In this document: in pieces, positions 31,425 through 40,307 of the stretch
How positions within the stretch are numbered: the first letter of the stretch is position 1
Layout: each line of letters opens with the position of its first letter
NCBI GenBank assembly: GCA_021604665.1
Contig: BQJK01000001.1
Span: 62,001 to 126,000, forward strand
DNA: 64,000 bases
Reading direction: 5' to 3'
From: Rhodomicrobium sp.
GTDB lineage: Bacteria; Pseudomonadota; Alphaproteobacteria; Rhizobiales; HXMU1428-3
Notes under the pieces: generated by a model
Told to the model about the DNA's origin: nothing
What the model saw: only the letters and a program-made list of their open reading frames with translations
Database searches by the model: none
Translations under genes and position numbers: made by a program

Positions 31425-33116
31425 ATGACGATTGTCGGGATCGATTTAGGGACGACAAATTCACTCATCTCCATCTGGGGCGATGAGGGCCCTGAGTTAA
31501 TCCCCAATGCCCTTGGCAAAACCCTCACCCCCTCCGTTGTTGGGGTGAATGACGAGGGCGAGATCCTCATCGGTGAGGCCGCAAAAGAGCGCCTCATCAC
31601 CCATGCAGATCAAACAATCGCTGATTTCAAGCGCACCATGGGCAGTGACCGGGTGGTCGAGCTAGGCAGCTATAAATTTCGCCCTGAAGAGCTATCCGCC
31701 TTCGTTCTCCGAGCTCTAAAAGCCGATGCAGAGCAGCATTTAGGTCAGCCGGTCACCGACGCCATCATCTCCGTTCCTGCCTATTTTAACGATATACAGC
31801 GCAAAGCAACTATAGATGCAGGCAAGCTGGCCGGGCTAACCGTTGAAAGCCTGATAAATGAGCCAACAGCCGCCGCCCTGGCCTATGGGCTCAATGAAGT
31901 GGAAGACAGCCAATTCCTGATTTTCGATTTAGGCGGCGGCACATTTGATGTCTCCATTCTCGATAAATATGACAATGTCATGGAAGTCCGTGCCACTGCC
32001 GGAGATAATTACCTCGGCGGCAATGACTTTAGAGACGCCATTGCAGAGATGCTCATCAGTAATCACGAGCTGGATCGCGCAAATATAAGCCACCGCGCCA
32101 TGAACCGCCTGCACCGTCTGGCAGAAACCATCAAAGAGCAGCTCTCTTCAAATGGAGAGGCCCGCTATGCCGCCACAATAGATGAAGTGGAAATAGAAGG
32201 CAGTTTAAACCGCGATGAATTTGAAGAGCTAACCAGCCCGCTGCGCCGCCGCCTTCGCATTCCTATGGAGCGAGCAATTAATGACGCCATCTTAACCCCT
32301 GAAAAAATTGAAAATGTCATTCTGGTAGGCGGTGCTTCGAGAATGCCAATGATCCGCCGCATGGTCGGCAGGTTGTTTCATAAACTACCGCTCTCTCACC
32401 TCAATCCAGATGAACTGATAGCGCTCGGGGCCGCAGTTCAAACCGGGCTTAAATCACGCAATGCCGCGCTTGAAGATGTTGTGATGACAGATGTGTGCCC
32501 CTATACCCTTGGTACATCCGCCGTTGTTGATGACAATTTCCAAAACCTCGTCATCGTGCCAATTATTGAGCGCAATTCTGTCGTGCCAATTAGCCAGAGC
32601 CAGTCTTTCTACACCATCCGCAATAAACAAACGCAGATCCATCTGGATATTTATCAGGGTGAAAATATGCGCCCGGCCGATAATATTTTGCTTGGCGATC
32701 TCAATATAGATGTACCCCCGGCACCGGCCGGAGACGAGGGCATAGATGTGCGCTTCACCTATGATATAAACGGCGCCTTAGAGGTTGAGGTCACCTCCCT
32801 CAGCACCAAAAAACAAGTGCGGAAAATATTCAAAAACCAGGCAAACCTCTCTGAAGAGGACTTACAGCAAAGGTTTAAGGCCCTAAGCGATATTAAGCTC
32901 CATCCAAGAGATCAAGCTGAAAACGCTGCCCTGTTAGCGCGAGCTGAGCGCATCTATGCAGAAAGTCTCCGCCATCAAAGAGACTATGTGCGCACCCTTA
33001 TCCTTGATTTTGAGCAGTTTATTTCTGACCCGAAAAACAGAGATGTCGCATCTATCCGCGACGCGTTTAGTGAAGCCCTTGAGGAGCTGGAAGGTAGTCT
33101 CTTCGATTCTGAATAA
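31425..33116 (+). CDS. hscC: Hsp70-family chaperone, HscC type
   Basis: The 563-residue protein is shorter than DnaK (about 640) and matches the length of E. coli HscC (about 556). The ATPase domain begins TIVGIDLGTTNSLISIW and has VPAYFNDIQRKAT, NEPTAAALAYGL, FDLGGGTFDVSI and ILVGGASRMPMIRRMV. A substrate-binding domain follows from about residue 385. The next gene, 24 bases on, encodes a J-like membrane protein, paralleling the HscC-DjlB/DjlC pairing. Inserting this pair between pccB and pccA is unusual. Confidence 0.88.
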   Translation: MTIVGIDLGTTNSLISIWGDEGPELIPNALGKTLTPSVVGVNDEGEILIGEAAKERLITHADQTIADFKRTMGSDRVVELGSYKFRPEELSAFVLRALKADAEQHLGQPVTDAIISVPAYFNDIQRKATIDAGKLAGLTVESLINEPTAAALAYGLNEVEDSQFLIFDLGGGTFDVSILDKYDNVMEVRATAGDNYLGGNDFRDAIAEMLISNHELDRANISHRAMNRLHRLAETIKEQLSSNGEARYAATIDEVEIEGSLNRDEFEELTSPLRRRLRIPMERAINDAILTPEKIENVILVGGASRMPMIRRMVGRLFHKLPLSHLNPDELIALGAAVQTGLKSRNAALEDVVMTDVCPYTLGTSAVVDDNFQNLVIVPIIERNSVVPISQSQSFYTIRNKQTQIHLDIYQGENMRPADNILLGDLNIDVPPAPAGDEGIDVRFTYDINGALEVEVTSLSTKKQVRKIFKNQANLSEEDLQQRFKALSDIKLHPRDQAENAALLARAERIYAESLRHQRDYVRTLILDFEQFISDPKNRDVASIRDAFSEALEELEGSLFDSE

Positions 33117-33140
33117 GCCCAAATGCAGGAGCGTTCATTA

Positions 33141-34700
33141 ATGACAGCCTGGGAAACATTGGGCATCAAGCCAACCAATGAAGAGCCGGCCATTAAACGC
33201 GCCTATGCTGCAAAACTAAAAATTATCCGCCCGGATGAAGACCCTGAAGGCTTCCAGCAGTTAAGAGAAGCCCGCGATGAAGCGCTCTACCTCGCACCCT
33301 TCGTCAATGATGAGGGTGAGGAATGGCAAGATGACGACTGGAACTGTGATTATGAATATGATGAAGATTATAGCGATTATGAAGGTGATGAGAAAAAGCC
33401 AATAACCTTTGAGCTGGACGATATTTGCAGAGATAAAGAGCAGGGGCCTCTAGAGACCCTAGATATAAGTGCCGCCACTTCAGAAGAGCTTGAAGAAGCT
33501 AACCGACCAGAAGCTGCAATAAAAGAAGCTGAGTTAAGGGAAGCTGAAAGTAGAGAGGCCGCAACGTCCACCTTCATAGACATGCGCGATCACAAAATCT
33601 CTGTCCCGTCGCAAGAGCACTGTCATGACAAGCCAGAAGAGGCTTCACATCAGCGCCCCCAACAATCAGAACACAGCAACCAATATATCAACGCGGATCA
33701 ATGCGATCAGCCATTGTCAGAACACGCCCCCCTCATAACAGGCTACGCGCCCGGCGATACTGAGTTGGAAAATGAAGACGTTCAAGGCAATGAAAATAGG
33801 TTAAGCAATGAAGACACTTTGACTATTGAAAGTGTAGATCATGAGCTGGAGCAGCTATGCGGTCCCTGGAGTAAATGGGACATTGCCCCCTGGCACAGCT
33901 TCATCAAAGAGATCCGTGAACAAAGTTTCCAACTTTCAAATTATGCCGAACATAAAATCCTCATCAGCTTAAGTGAAGCCATCATCCCTCTCACCCCGCG
34001 CACAGAGCGTGAGCGTGCCAATCTCACAAACATTTTCAGCTTGCTGGATATGGAGTTTGGCTGGCGGCACAATGATCGTCATGTCTATAATATTCTGGGT
34101 GATAAACAGGCTGAACAGCTAATGGATTACATTCGCGATCGCCTCTCCAACCGAGATCATAATCAGCCGCGTGTTTATTACGACGCCATCGGATTTCCGA
34201 TGCTAAAAGAGCAGGACTTTATCGATTATCTGGGTAAGAAAGACAGCATCTACCAACGCTATTATGAACAATGCCGCGAGCACGGCAATCAATACCAGTT
34301 TTCATGGAGCTGGCCGGGATTTCTCTTTTGCCCGCTCTGGCTCGCCCACCGCTGCAATGATGGTATGGAGGCACTCATTGGCATCTCCTACACCATCGCC
34401 CTTGTGATCTTGATTTACGGCTACAATAATAACAATACCCTAATGGCTCTAACCGGGGTTACTCTGGTCGCAGCCCTCCACATTTTGATAGGGATATTTG
34501 GCAAACGCATTCTGATTAGCACCATGGCCACCGCCTTTACCGAGCTTGAAATGGATAAGAAATTAACCGCGAAAGAACGATTATTGGCTCTGAAGAAGCT
34601 CGGCCAGGGCGGTCGCAAGGCAATTTCAGACCTTATCCTCGGAAATATCGGGATTGCAGTGATTTTAATCGTAATCCTTGCTATTTTTACCGGGGGGTAA
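33141..34700 (+). CDS. membrane-anchored J-domain-like protein, partner of HscC
   Basis: The 519-residue protein begins with a J-like domain (residues 1-50: TAWETLGIKP, EPAIKRAYAAKLK, FQQLREARDEAL), but the HPD tripeptide is RPD at residues 30-32. A long acidic, low-complexity linker (about 55-230) follows. The C-terminal part has WSWPGFLFCPLWLAHR, like DUF2628, and several membrane helices (about 405-519). I use the ATG at 33141, nine bases after AGGAG. It is likely co-transcribed with hscC and would recruit that chaperone to the membrane. Arg replacing His usually disables J-protein stimulation of Hsp70. Confidence 0.75.
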   Translation: MTAWETLGIKPTNEEPAIKRAYAAKLKIIRPDEDPEGFQQLREARDEALYLAPFVNDEGEEWQDDDWNCDYEYDEDYSDYEGDEKKPITFELDDICRDKEQGPLETLDISAATSEELEEANRPEAAIKEAELREAESREAATSTFIDMRDHKISVPSQEHCHDKPEEASHQRPQQSEHSNQYINADQCDQPLSEHAPLITGYAPGDTELENEDVQGNENRLSNEDTLTIESVDHELEQLCGPWSKWDIAPWHSFIKEIREQSFQLSNYAEHKILISLSEAIIPLTPRTERERANLTNIFSLLDMEFGWRHNDRHVYNILGDKQAEQLMDYIRDRLSNRDHNQPRVYYDAIGFPMLKEQDFIDYLGKKDSIYQRYYEQCREHGNQYQFSWSWPGFLFCPLWLAHRCNDGMEALIGISYTIALVILIYGYNNNNTLMALTGVTLVAALHILIGIFGKRILISTMATAFTELEMDKKLTAKERLLALKKLGQGGRKAISDLILGNIGIAVILIVILAIFTGG

Positions 34701-34852
34701 GATATTGATATATATGTTATATTTTCAATGAACTTTTGAGGCTTAAATTTTCTTATAACTTTTTTCTAAATCCGCTTTACCCTCTCTTGTCGCTATAAAA
34801 ACTTATGTTTAAAAGATAGACAGCCAATAAACAAAAGAAACAGAAATCTGCC

Positions 34853-36874
34853 ATGTTCAAAAAAATTCTGATTGCAAACCGGGGCGAGATCGCGTGCCGG
34901 GTTATCAAATCCGCCCAGAAAATGGGTATCAAAACAGTCGCTGTTTTCTCAGATGCAGATAGGCGCGCCCTTCATGTTGAAATGGCTGATGAGGCTGTTC
35001 ATATCGGCGCAGCAGCTGCATCTGAGAGTTATCTCGTCGCAGATAAAATCATAGCTGCCGCCAAAGAAACCGGCGCAGAGGCCATTCACCCTGGCTATGG
35101 TTTCCTCTCCGAGAATGCCGATTTTGCCAAAGCGCTCGCCAAAGAGGGCATCGCCTTCATTGGCCCCAATGTTAAAGCCATTGAGGTCATGGGCGACAAA
35201 ATTGAATCCAAAAAATTCGCAAACGATGCCAAGGTCAGCACAGTGCCAGGCTATATGGGCGAGATTGAAACAGCCAAAGAAGCTGTTAAAATCGCCGATG
35301 AAATTGGCTATCCAGTGATGATCAAAGCCTCAGCTGGTGGTGGCGGTAAAGGCATGCGCATCGCCAATGCCAGAGACGAAGTGGAAGAGGGCTTTAATGC
35401 CTCAAAATCTGAAGCCAAATCCAGCTTCGGAGATGACCGCATCTTCATTGAAAAATTTATCGTTGAGCCGCGCCATATTGAAATCCAGGTGCTGGCAGAC
35501 AAACATGGCAATGCTATTTATCTGGCTGAGCGGGAATGCTCCATTCAACGCCGCAACCAAAAAGTACTGGAAGAAGCGCCAAGTTCTTTCCTCGATGAAA
35601 AAACCAGAAAAGCCATGGGCGAACAATCCATCGCGCTAGCCAAAGCTGTCGATTATGAAAGCGCTGGCACGGTTGAATTCATCGTAGATAAAGACCGTAA
35701 CTTCTACTTCCTCGAAATGAACACCCGCCTCCAGGTGGAGCACCCGGTAACAGAGCTGATCACTGGCATCGACCTTGTCGAGCAGATGATCCGCGTGGCA
35801 GCAGGTGAAAAGCTCAGCATCAAGCAAAGCGATATTAAAATTGATGGCTGGGCTATCGAGAGCCGCATTTATGCTGAAGACCCATACCGCAACTTCCTGC
35901 CCTCAACAGGCCGTTTGCAGCGCTATCAACCGCCAGCAGAAAAAACAGAAAATGGCGTCACTGTCCGCAATGATACAGGTGTTTATGAGGGCGGCGAGAT
36001 CTCAATGTTCTATGACCCGATGATCGCCAAATTGATCACCCACGCCCCAACGCGCAAAGAAGCCATCACCCATATGGCCACGGCGCTGGATAGCTTCTAT
36101 ATCGAAGGCATCCAACATAATATCCCTTTCCTTAGCGCGATCATGCAACATGAGCGCTGGATCAGCGGCAACCTCTCCACAAGCTTTATCGCGGATGAAT
36201 ATCCAGATGGCTTTGAGCCTCAGGAGCCAGGTGAGAAAGAGCTGCGCATTCTCTCGGCTGTGGCAGCCGCCATTGACTTTCAAGGCAATATGCGCCGCCG
36301 CTCAATCTCAGATCAGATGCATGGTAAAGCCGTTAACTTCGCTGAAATGCGGGTTGTTAAAATTAACGACACGGCCCAAACTTTACGTGTTGAACAGCCA
36401 GATAGTGAGAGCAATGACCTCAACATTCACTATATCAGTGATAATGGCGATGCAGCTCCGGTAATGGTCTCATCTGAGTGGTGGTTCGGTGAACCAATCT
36501 GGAGTGGCACCGTCGGTGAAACGAAGGTCGCGGTTCAAGCTCGTCCCATCTTTAATGGCTATGAACTTTCCTATAATGGTGTTGCCGCTGAAACTTACGT
36601 ATATACACCGCGCGAGGCCGAGCTGGCAGATTTGATGCCATTTAAAGAGCCACCAGACACCTCAAAAATGTTGCTATGCCCAATGCCAGGCCTTGTGGTG
36701 AATATCCATGTGAAGGAAGGCGAAGAGGTGAAAGCTGGTCAGTCTCTCTGTATTGTTGAAGCCATGAAGATGGAAAATATCCTCAAAGCTGAGCGCGATA
36801 CAACCGTCACTAAAATCAACGCAGAGCCAGGCGACAGCCTCGCCGTTGATGCGGTGATCATGGAATTTGAATAG
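34853..36874 (+). CDS. pccA: propionyl-CoA carboxylase alpha chain (biotin carboxylase + BCCP)
   Basis: This 673-residue subunit carboxylates biotin using ATP and bicarbonate. The biotin carboxylase domain (about 1-450) starts MFKKILIANRGEIACRVI, with HPGYGFLSENADFA, the ATP-grasp loop SAGGGGKGMR and EMNTRLQVEHPVTE. A BT linker domain follows. The biotinyl domain ends the protein with the EAMKMEN lysine. It works with PccB (29739-31271). An AT-rich 150-base region upstream may hold its own promoter. Confidence 0.95.
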   Translation: MFKKILIANRGEIACRVIKSAQKMGIKTVAVFSDADRRALHVEMADEAVHIGAAAASESYLVADKIIAAAKETGAEAIHPGYGFLSENADFAKALAKEGIAFIGPNVKAIEVMGDKIESKKFANDAKVSTVPGYMGEIETAKEAVKIADEIGYPVMIKASAGGGGKGMRIANARDEVEEGFNASKSEAKSSFGDDRIFIEKFIVEPRHIEIQVLADKHGNAIYLAERECSIQRRNQKVLEEAPSSFLDEKTRKAMGEQSIALAKAVDYESAGTVEFIVDKDRNFYFLEMNTRLQVEHPVTELITGIDLVEQMIRVAAGEKLSIKQSDIKIDGWAIESRIYAEDPYRNFLPSTGRLQRYQPPAEKTENGVTVRNDTGVYEGGEISMFYDPMIAKLITHAPTRKEAITHMATALDSFYIEGIQHNIPFLSAIMQHERWISGNLSTSFIADEYPDGFEPQEPGEKELRILSAVAAAIDFQGNMRRRSISDQMHGKAVNFAEMRVVKINDTAQTLRVEQPDSESNDLNIHYISDNGDAAPVMVSSEWWFGEPIWSGTVGETKVAVQARPIFNGYELSYNGVAAETYVYTPREAELADLMPFKEPPDTSKMLLCPMPGLVVNIHVKEGEEVKAGQSLCIVEAMKMENILKAERDTTVTKINAEPGDSLAVDAVIMEFE

Positions 36875-37187
36875 AAAAGCCAGCTTAAAAACCGCAAACT
36901 CATTTAGCTTATGCCGGGGATTTATACCCCGGCATAACATTCAGTTGATTTGACGCCCCCCCATCGCTGATGCCATGTTTATTCAATTGTGTCATCAGAA
37001 CTCCGCTGTCTAGCCCCTGTCTAGCTAGCACTCACCATGATCAGCCCTTCACCAGGCCTTCGTTTGAGCGCAATCAGGTATAAGACTATCAGGAGTAAAA
37101 TCTGAACCAGACTGAAGTGGAGCTATTAAAAAGCTCTCCTTTGCAAAAGTCGAAAAATAGTGTTCAGAAATTAGGGAGAGCGCTTAC
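36875..37187. other. 313-base gap after pccA
   Basis: Apart from the strong hairpin at 36909-36937, nothing is recognised here. The next gene's leader contains GGGAGAG close to its start. Confidence 0.4.
36909..36937 (+). terminator. strong hairpin after pccA
   Basis: TTATGCCGGGG (36909-36919) pairs perfectly over 11 bases with CCCCGGCATAA (36927-36937) around a seven-base loop. It lies 35 bases after the pccA stop. There is no T-run, so termination may be inefficient or it may protect the 3' end. Confidence 0.55.
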
Positions 37188-37754
37188 ATGCTGCAATGCC
37201 TGCCACAGACGCTAAAGTTATTGCCTGCGACGGTAAGTCAGACTTTAACTCTCAGCATAACAGCCATTGCTTGCCTGCTTGCTCTGATACCCCCCGCCGC
37301 TGCCCAAAGCATTGAAAAATGGGATCAAAAAACCAAGATTGTGAAAATCACGTGCCAGGATTACTACCGCCGGCCTGTTCTTAATGTGCGCAACGACACA
37401 TTAAATGATGTGGCTTTCTCAGACCTTCTTCGCCACCGCGGGGTCCATATGGGGCCGATGATCATCATCAATTATCGCATCCTGGCAACACTCTCACAAG
37501 CTTCGCAAAAGTTTTTCATCACCCATGAATGCGGCCACCATGCGCTGGGACATCTTTATTTTCGCCCTCCCGGTCTGCAAGCTGAAAAAGAAGCAGACTG
37601 CTATGCCGTCCGCACCCTTATCCGCCAGGGTGGCTTTACCTTAGATGATATCGAAAATGTACAAGAGGATATGCGCAAATTCGCACGTAAAACGCCATTC
37701 CACCCTTCAGGTGAGCGCCGCGCTGCTGAGCTATTGAAATGTATAGAATATTAG
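37188..37754 (+). CDS. secreted zincin-like metallopeptidase
   Basis: The 188-residue protein has an N-terminal hydrophobic signal ending near IPPAAAQ (about residue 40). It has a zinc-binding HExxH motif at His113-His117 within THECGHHALGH, and Glu135 in KEADCYAV is a candidate third ligand, as in M48-like gluzincins. It lacks the membrane helices of HtpX. It might be a periplasmic protease; its substrate is unknown. A GGGAGAG site precedes the ATG. It converges on lipB. Confidence 0.65.
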   Translation: MLQCLPQTLKLLPATVSQTLTLSITAIACLLALIPPAAAQSIEKWDQKTKIVKITCQDYYRRPVLNVRNDTLNDVAFSDLLRHRGVHMGPMIIINYRILATLSQASQKFFITHECGHHALGHLYFRPPGLQAEKEADCYAVRTLIRQGGFTLDDIENVQEDMRKFARKTPFHPSGERRAAELLKCIEY

Positions 37755-37813
37755 GGGCCAAAATCTCTAAGGGGAGGTGGTCCTGGTCGCCCCGCAGCGT
37801 TCAACAGCCAGCA

Positions 37814-38491
37814 TCAGTCATTAAAGTAATTATAAAAACCTGCCTTAAGCGCCGCATCAACGTCTGACAAGTTATGGGTCAACCCCAAATCCTGAAAACT
37901 TGTCACCCCATGTTCAGTAATACCGCAGGGCACAATGCCTGAAAAATGCTCAAGTTGCGGCGATACATTGATGCTTACCCCATGAAAACTTACCCAACGG
38001 CGCATACGAATGCCAATGGCCGCAATTTTATCCTCTAAAGGTCGACCATCAAACGCCATACCCTTCTCAGGCCGTTGCACCCAAAGCCCAACACGGCCCT
38101 CGCGGCGTTCAGCCGTAACACCGAGTTTGGCGCAAGTTTCAATCACCCATCCTTCAATCTCTCCAACAAACCAGCGCACATCCCGCCGTCTCTTATTTAG
38201 ATCGAGCATGATATAGGCAATGCGCTGCCCTGGCCCATGATAAGTATATTCCCCGCCGCGCCCCGTTTTATAAACCGGGAACCGCTCTGATGTTAATAGA
38301 TCATCCTCCTTGGCACTGGTGCCCGCTGTATAAAGCGGTGGGTGCTCTAGTAGCCAGATACATTCGCTCGCCCTGCCAGCCGCAATATCGGCCACCCGCG
38401 CTTCCATAAAGTCAATCGCCTCAGGGTAAGGCACCAGCTCATCACTGCTTTTCCATTCAACATCAGCCATCTCAGGCAAAATATTTACCAT
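37814..38491 (-). CDS. lipB: octanoyl-[ACP]:protein N-octanoyltransferase
   Basis: LipB moves octanoate from ACP to lipoyl domains, the first step of protein lipoylation. [16 protein letters not shown] is the octanoyl-binding signature; Lys in [10 protein letters not shown] and Cys in GIVPCGI form the catalytic pair. The frame opens at a TTG (38512). I use the first ATG (38491, 225 residues), and the ATG at 38470 (218 residues) also fits the family. It is divergent from the FliN-like gene. Confidence 0.93.
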   Translation of the reverse strand: MVNILPEMADVEWKSSDELVPYPEAIDFMEARVADIAAGRASECIWLLEHPPLYTAGTSAKEDDLLTSERFPVYKTGRGGEYTYHGPGQRIAYIMLDLNKRRRDVRWFVGEIEGWVIETCAKLGVTAERREGRVGLWVQRPEKGMAFDGRPLEDKIAAIGIRMRRWVSFHGVSINVSPQLEHFSGIVPCGITEHGVTSFQDLGLTHNLSDVDAALKAGFYNYFND

Positions 38492-38654
38492 CTGGTAACC
38501 AAGCTCCAACACAATGGGGTATATCCGACTCGCAAATACAGCTAAGAGTTGGTCTCAAAGACTGTAAACGCGGATTTAAATCAGCACTATAGCCATTCAT
38601 CAGCAGTGAGCAACTTATCGAAAGTCAAAGCTGCATAATCAGGGATTTGCCCCA

Positions 38655-38897
38655 ATGACCACAATCAAGGGCGTAGAAGTCGAGTTAAGCGTCGTTATAG
38701 GCCGGCGCACCATGCCTATCAATCACCTGTTGCGCATGGGCCGCGGCGCGGTGATCGAGCTGGAAGCCAGCGTCAATGATGAAGTTGAAATTCTGGCCAA
38801 TATGATCCCCATTGGCCGGGGCGATGTGGTCGTTGATGGAGACCGCATAACGGTAGAAATCACCAAAAAATATAATTCGAGTGATATCGCAGCCTAA
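38655..38897 (+). CDS. orphan FliN/SpoA-domain protein
   Basis: The 80-residue protein is a lone SpoA domain, the C-terminal part of FliM/FliN flagellar switch proteins and of YscQ-type secretion proteins. It has GVEVELSVVIGRRTMPINHLL, then GRGAVIELEASVNDEVEI and a terminal VEIT strand. No other flagellar gene is nearby. It may be a true switch component encoded apart, or a relic. It is divergent from lipB, with a short intergenic region. Confidence 0.8.
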   Translation: MTTIKGVEVELSVVIGRRTMPINHLLRMGRGAVIELEASVNDEVEILANMIPIGRGDVVVDGDRITVEITKKYNSSDIAA

Positions 38898-39000
38898 GAT
38901 ATAAAATCCAATAACTTGGATAAACAGCTTCATAGAGAACACTGTAAATCCTGCTTGAATTGCCAGCCCGAAGCGCATAAAAGAAAAGAGTTGCAAATGT

Positions 39001-39087
39001 GCGGCTGTGGCGGAACTGGTAGACGCGCAGCGTTCAGGTCGCTGTGGGAGCAATCCCGTGGAAGTTCGAGTCTTCTCAGCCGCACCA
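39001..39087 (+). tRNA. tRNA-Leu(CAG)
   Basis: The acceptor stem GCGGCTG (39001-39007) pairs with CAGCCGC (39077-39083), followed by discriminator A and an encoded CCA. The anticodon stem CAGCG/CGCTG encloses TTCAGGT, giving anticodon CAG. A long variable arm of the leucine class and a TTCGAGT T-loop are present. At 87 nt it is a normal class II tRNA. Confidence 0.96.
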
Positions 39088-39312
39088 TTTCTCTCTCGCC
39101 TCACCTAAAAAATATTTACAAAAGCTGCCTGAACTAGGCGACCAAAACTTTACGTGCAGCCAACTGCTCTTTGCTAGTGCCCTCCGGCGCTAGCGAGTTG
39201 TAAAGATCATATTTGTCATAGTGAGGCCCGGCAGGTTTAGCCCGGAGACGGCAGAAGCGGGATTGCCGCTCCTGTCTCTATCTCTCATACACTCCGGCGA
39301 CTTATGTAAAAA

Positions 39313-39966
39313 TCAATATTGCGGATCAGCCCCAGTTGGTACGGACCATTTCCCATCACTATCGCTCATATCAGCGCTCTCATCCTCACCGGCCTCTGCA
39401 CCGCTGATTGGGTCAGCGCCTGTCGGCACCATCCAGCGATCGCCATCTTCTGGCGACTTTGTGGCTTCAGGCATATCTTCAGACTTCATGGCATCAGTGT
39501 TATTGTCATCATCTGATCCAATCGGGTCATTGCCTGTTGGCACTTCCCATTTCTCACCAGCCGGTTCATCCGCCGCATTCATATCATTGGAGGCATCACC
39601 GGTATCCTCACTTTTTTCCTCAGTTGCGGCCTCAGCTTCCTTATCTTCTTTGTTTTCAGAAGCAGGTTGCTCAATCACTTCTTTCTTAGTCGCTTCATTT
39701 TCAGACTCTTCGCTATCAGTCTTTTCGCTCTCAGCCTCTTCAGATGTATCGGCAGCATCATCTGTTTTAACTGCGTCGCCGTCAGCCTCTTCTTCCGGCA
39801 TTGATTTCACAGGGTCATCAGCCTTCTCTTTCGTGACGGCTTTTTCAGCTGCAGGGTCAGAGTTCCCAGGGCTTTCATCGTCACCGCCAAGGCAGCCAGA
39901 TATCCCGGCACTCATGGCAATAAGTAACGTAAAAAGTGATACTCTCTTGAATATTGAATGTTGCAA
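39313..39966 (-). CDS. acidic lipoprotein with WxVPTGxDP repeats
   Basis: The 217-residue product has a lipoprotein signal peptide with lipobox ISGC (Cys25). A very acidic, low-complexity Glu/Asp/Ser/Thr/Ala linker (about 28-135) follows. The C-terminal third contains three repeats: KWEVPTGNDPI, RWMVPTGADPI and KWSVPTGADPQ, the last ending the protein. The repeat may be a binding motif; the family is not recognised. The Ser-rich frame on the other strand (39221-40099) is a shadow of its acidic codons. Confidence 0.75.
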   Translation of the reverse strand: MQHSIFKRVSLFTLLIAMSAGISGCLGGDDESPGNSDPAAEKAVTKEKADDPVKSMPEEEADGDAVKTDDAADTSEEAESEKTDSEESENEATKKEVIEQPASENKEDKEAEAATEEKSEDTGDASNDMNAADEPAGEKWEVPTGNDPIGSDDDNNTDAMKSEDMPEATKSPEDGDRWMVPTGADPISGAEAGEDESADMSDSDGKWSVPTGADPQY

Positions 39967-40307
39967 AACTCACCTCCCAAAATTTTATAATTTTTATCAA
40001 GCTATTAGCCTGGCTCCAGGTAAGAGCGGGCCCCACCTGAAGTTGTATTATTTAGCTTTGATAATATCTCATATTTTGAGTGAGCTCAGTGAGAATTAGA
40101 TATTTAGTGTTACTTTGAATTGATTAAGCCATATTCATAACAAATGACTATAGCTTAAACACAGCGAGAGCCTTGCGCTAAATTAAGAAGCTCCCCCTAT
40201 GAACAACCCTTAAATGGATGGCTCATAGAGAGAGCTTTAATCATTTCGTCAATTCCATGTACCCTAATTTTGAGCGGCTATTTAAAGCGTAACTTTAAGG
40301 GCTGAGA
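39967..40307. other. 341-base gap holding a decayed gene copy
   Basis: No intact gene. The region carries the fragment at 40188-40286 that resembles the 5' end of the glycerate kinase gene at 41531. The rest is AT-rich and includes the promoter side of the acidic lipoprotein gene. Confidence 0.5.
40188..40286 (+). pseudogene. decayed copy of the glycerate kinase gene 5' end
   Basis: CTCCCCCTATG, TAAATGGAT-GCTC-TAGAGAG, CATTTCGT-AATTCC and ACCCTAATTTTG-GCG all recur in the same order as at 41522-41660, with about 55 bases deleted before the last block. In this copy the ATG is followed by a TAA after three codons. It is therefore a dead remnant of a partial duplication. Confidence 0.65.

Noticed and set aside
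37188..37754. HtpX (membrane M48 protease)
   Set aside because: The HExxH motif fits a zincin, but the membrane helices and length of HtpX are missing.
39221..40099. Long Ser-rich open frame on the plus strand (292 codons)
   Set aside because: It is antisense to the acidic lipoprotein gene. Glu/Asp-rich codons read backwards give Ser/Leu-rich sequence, and the minus-strand frame has a signal peptide, lipobox and repeats.
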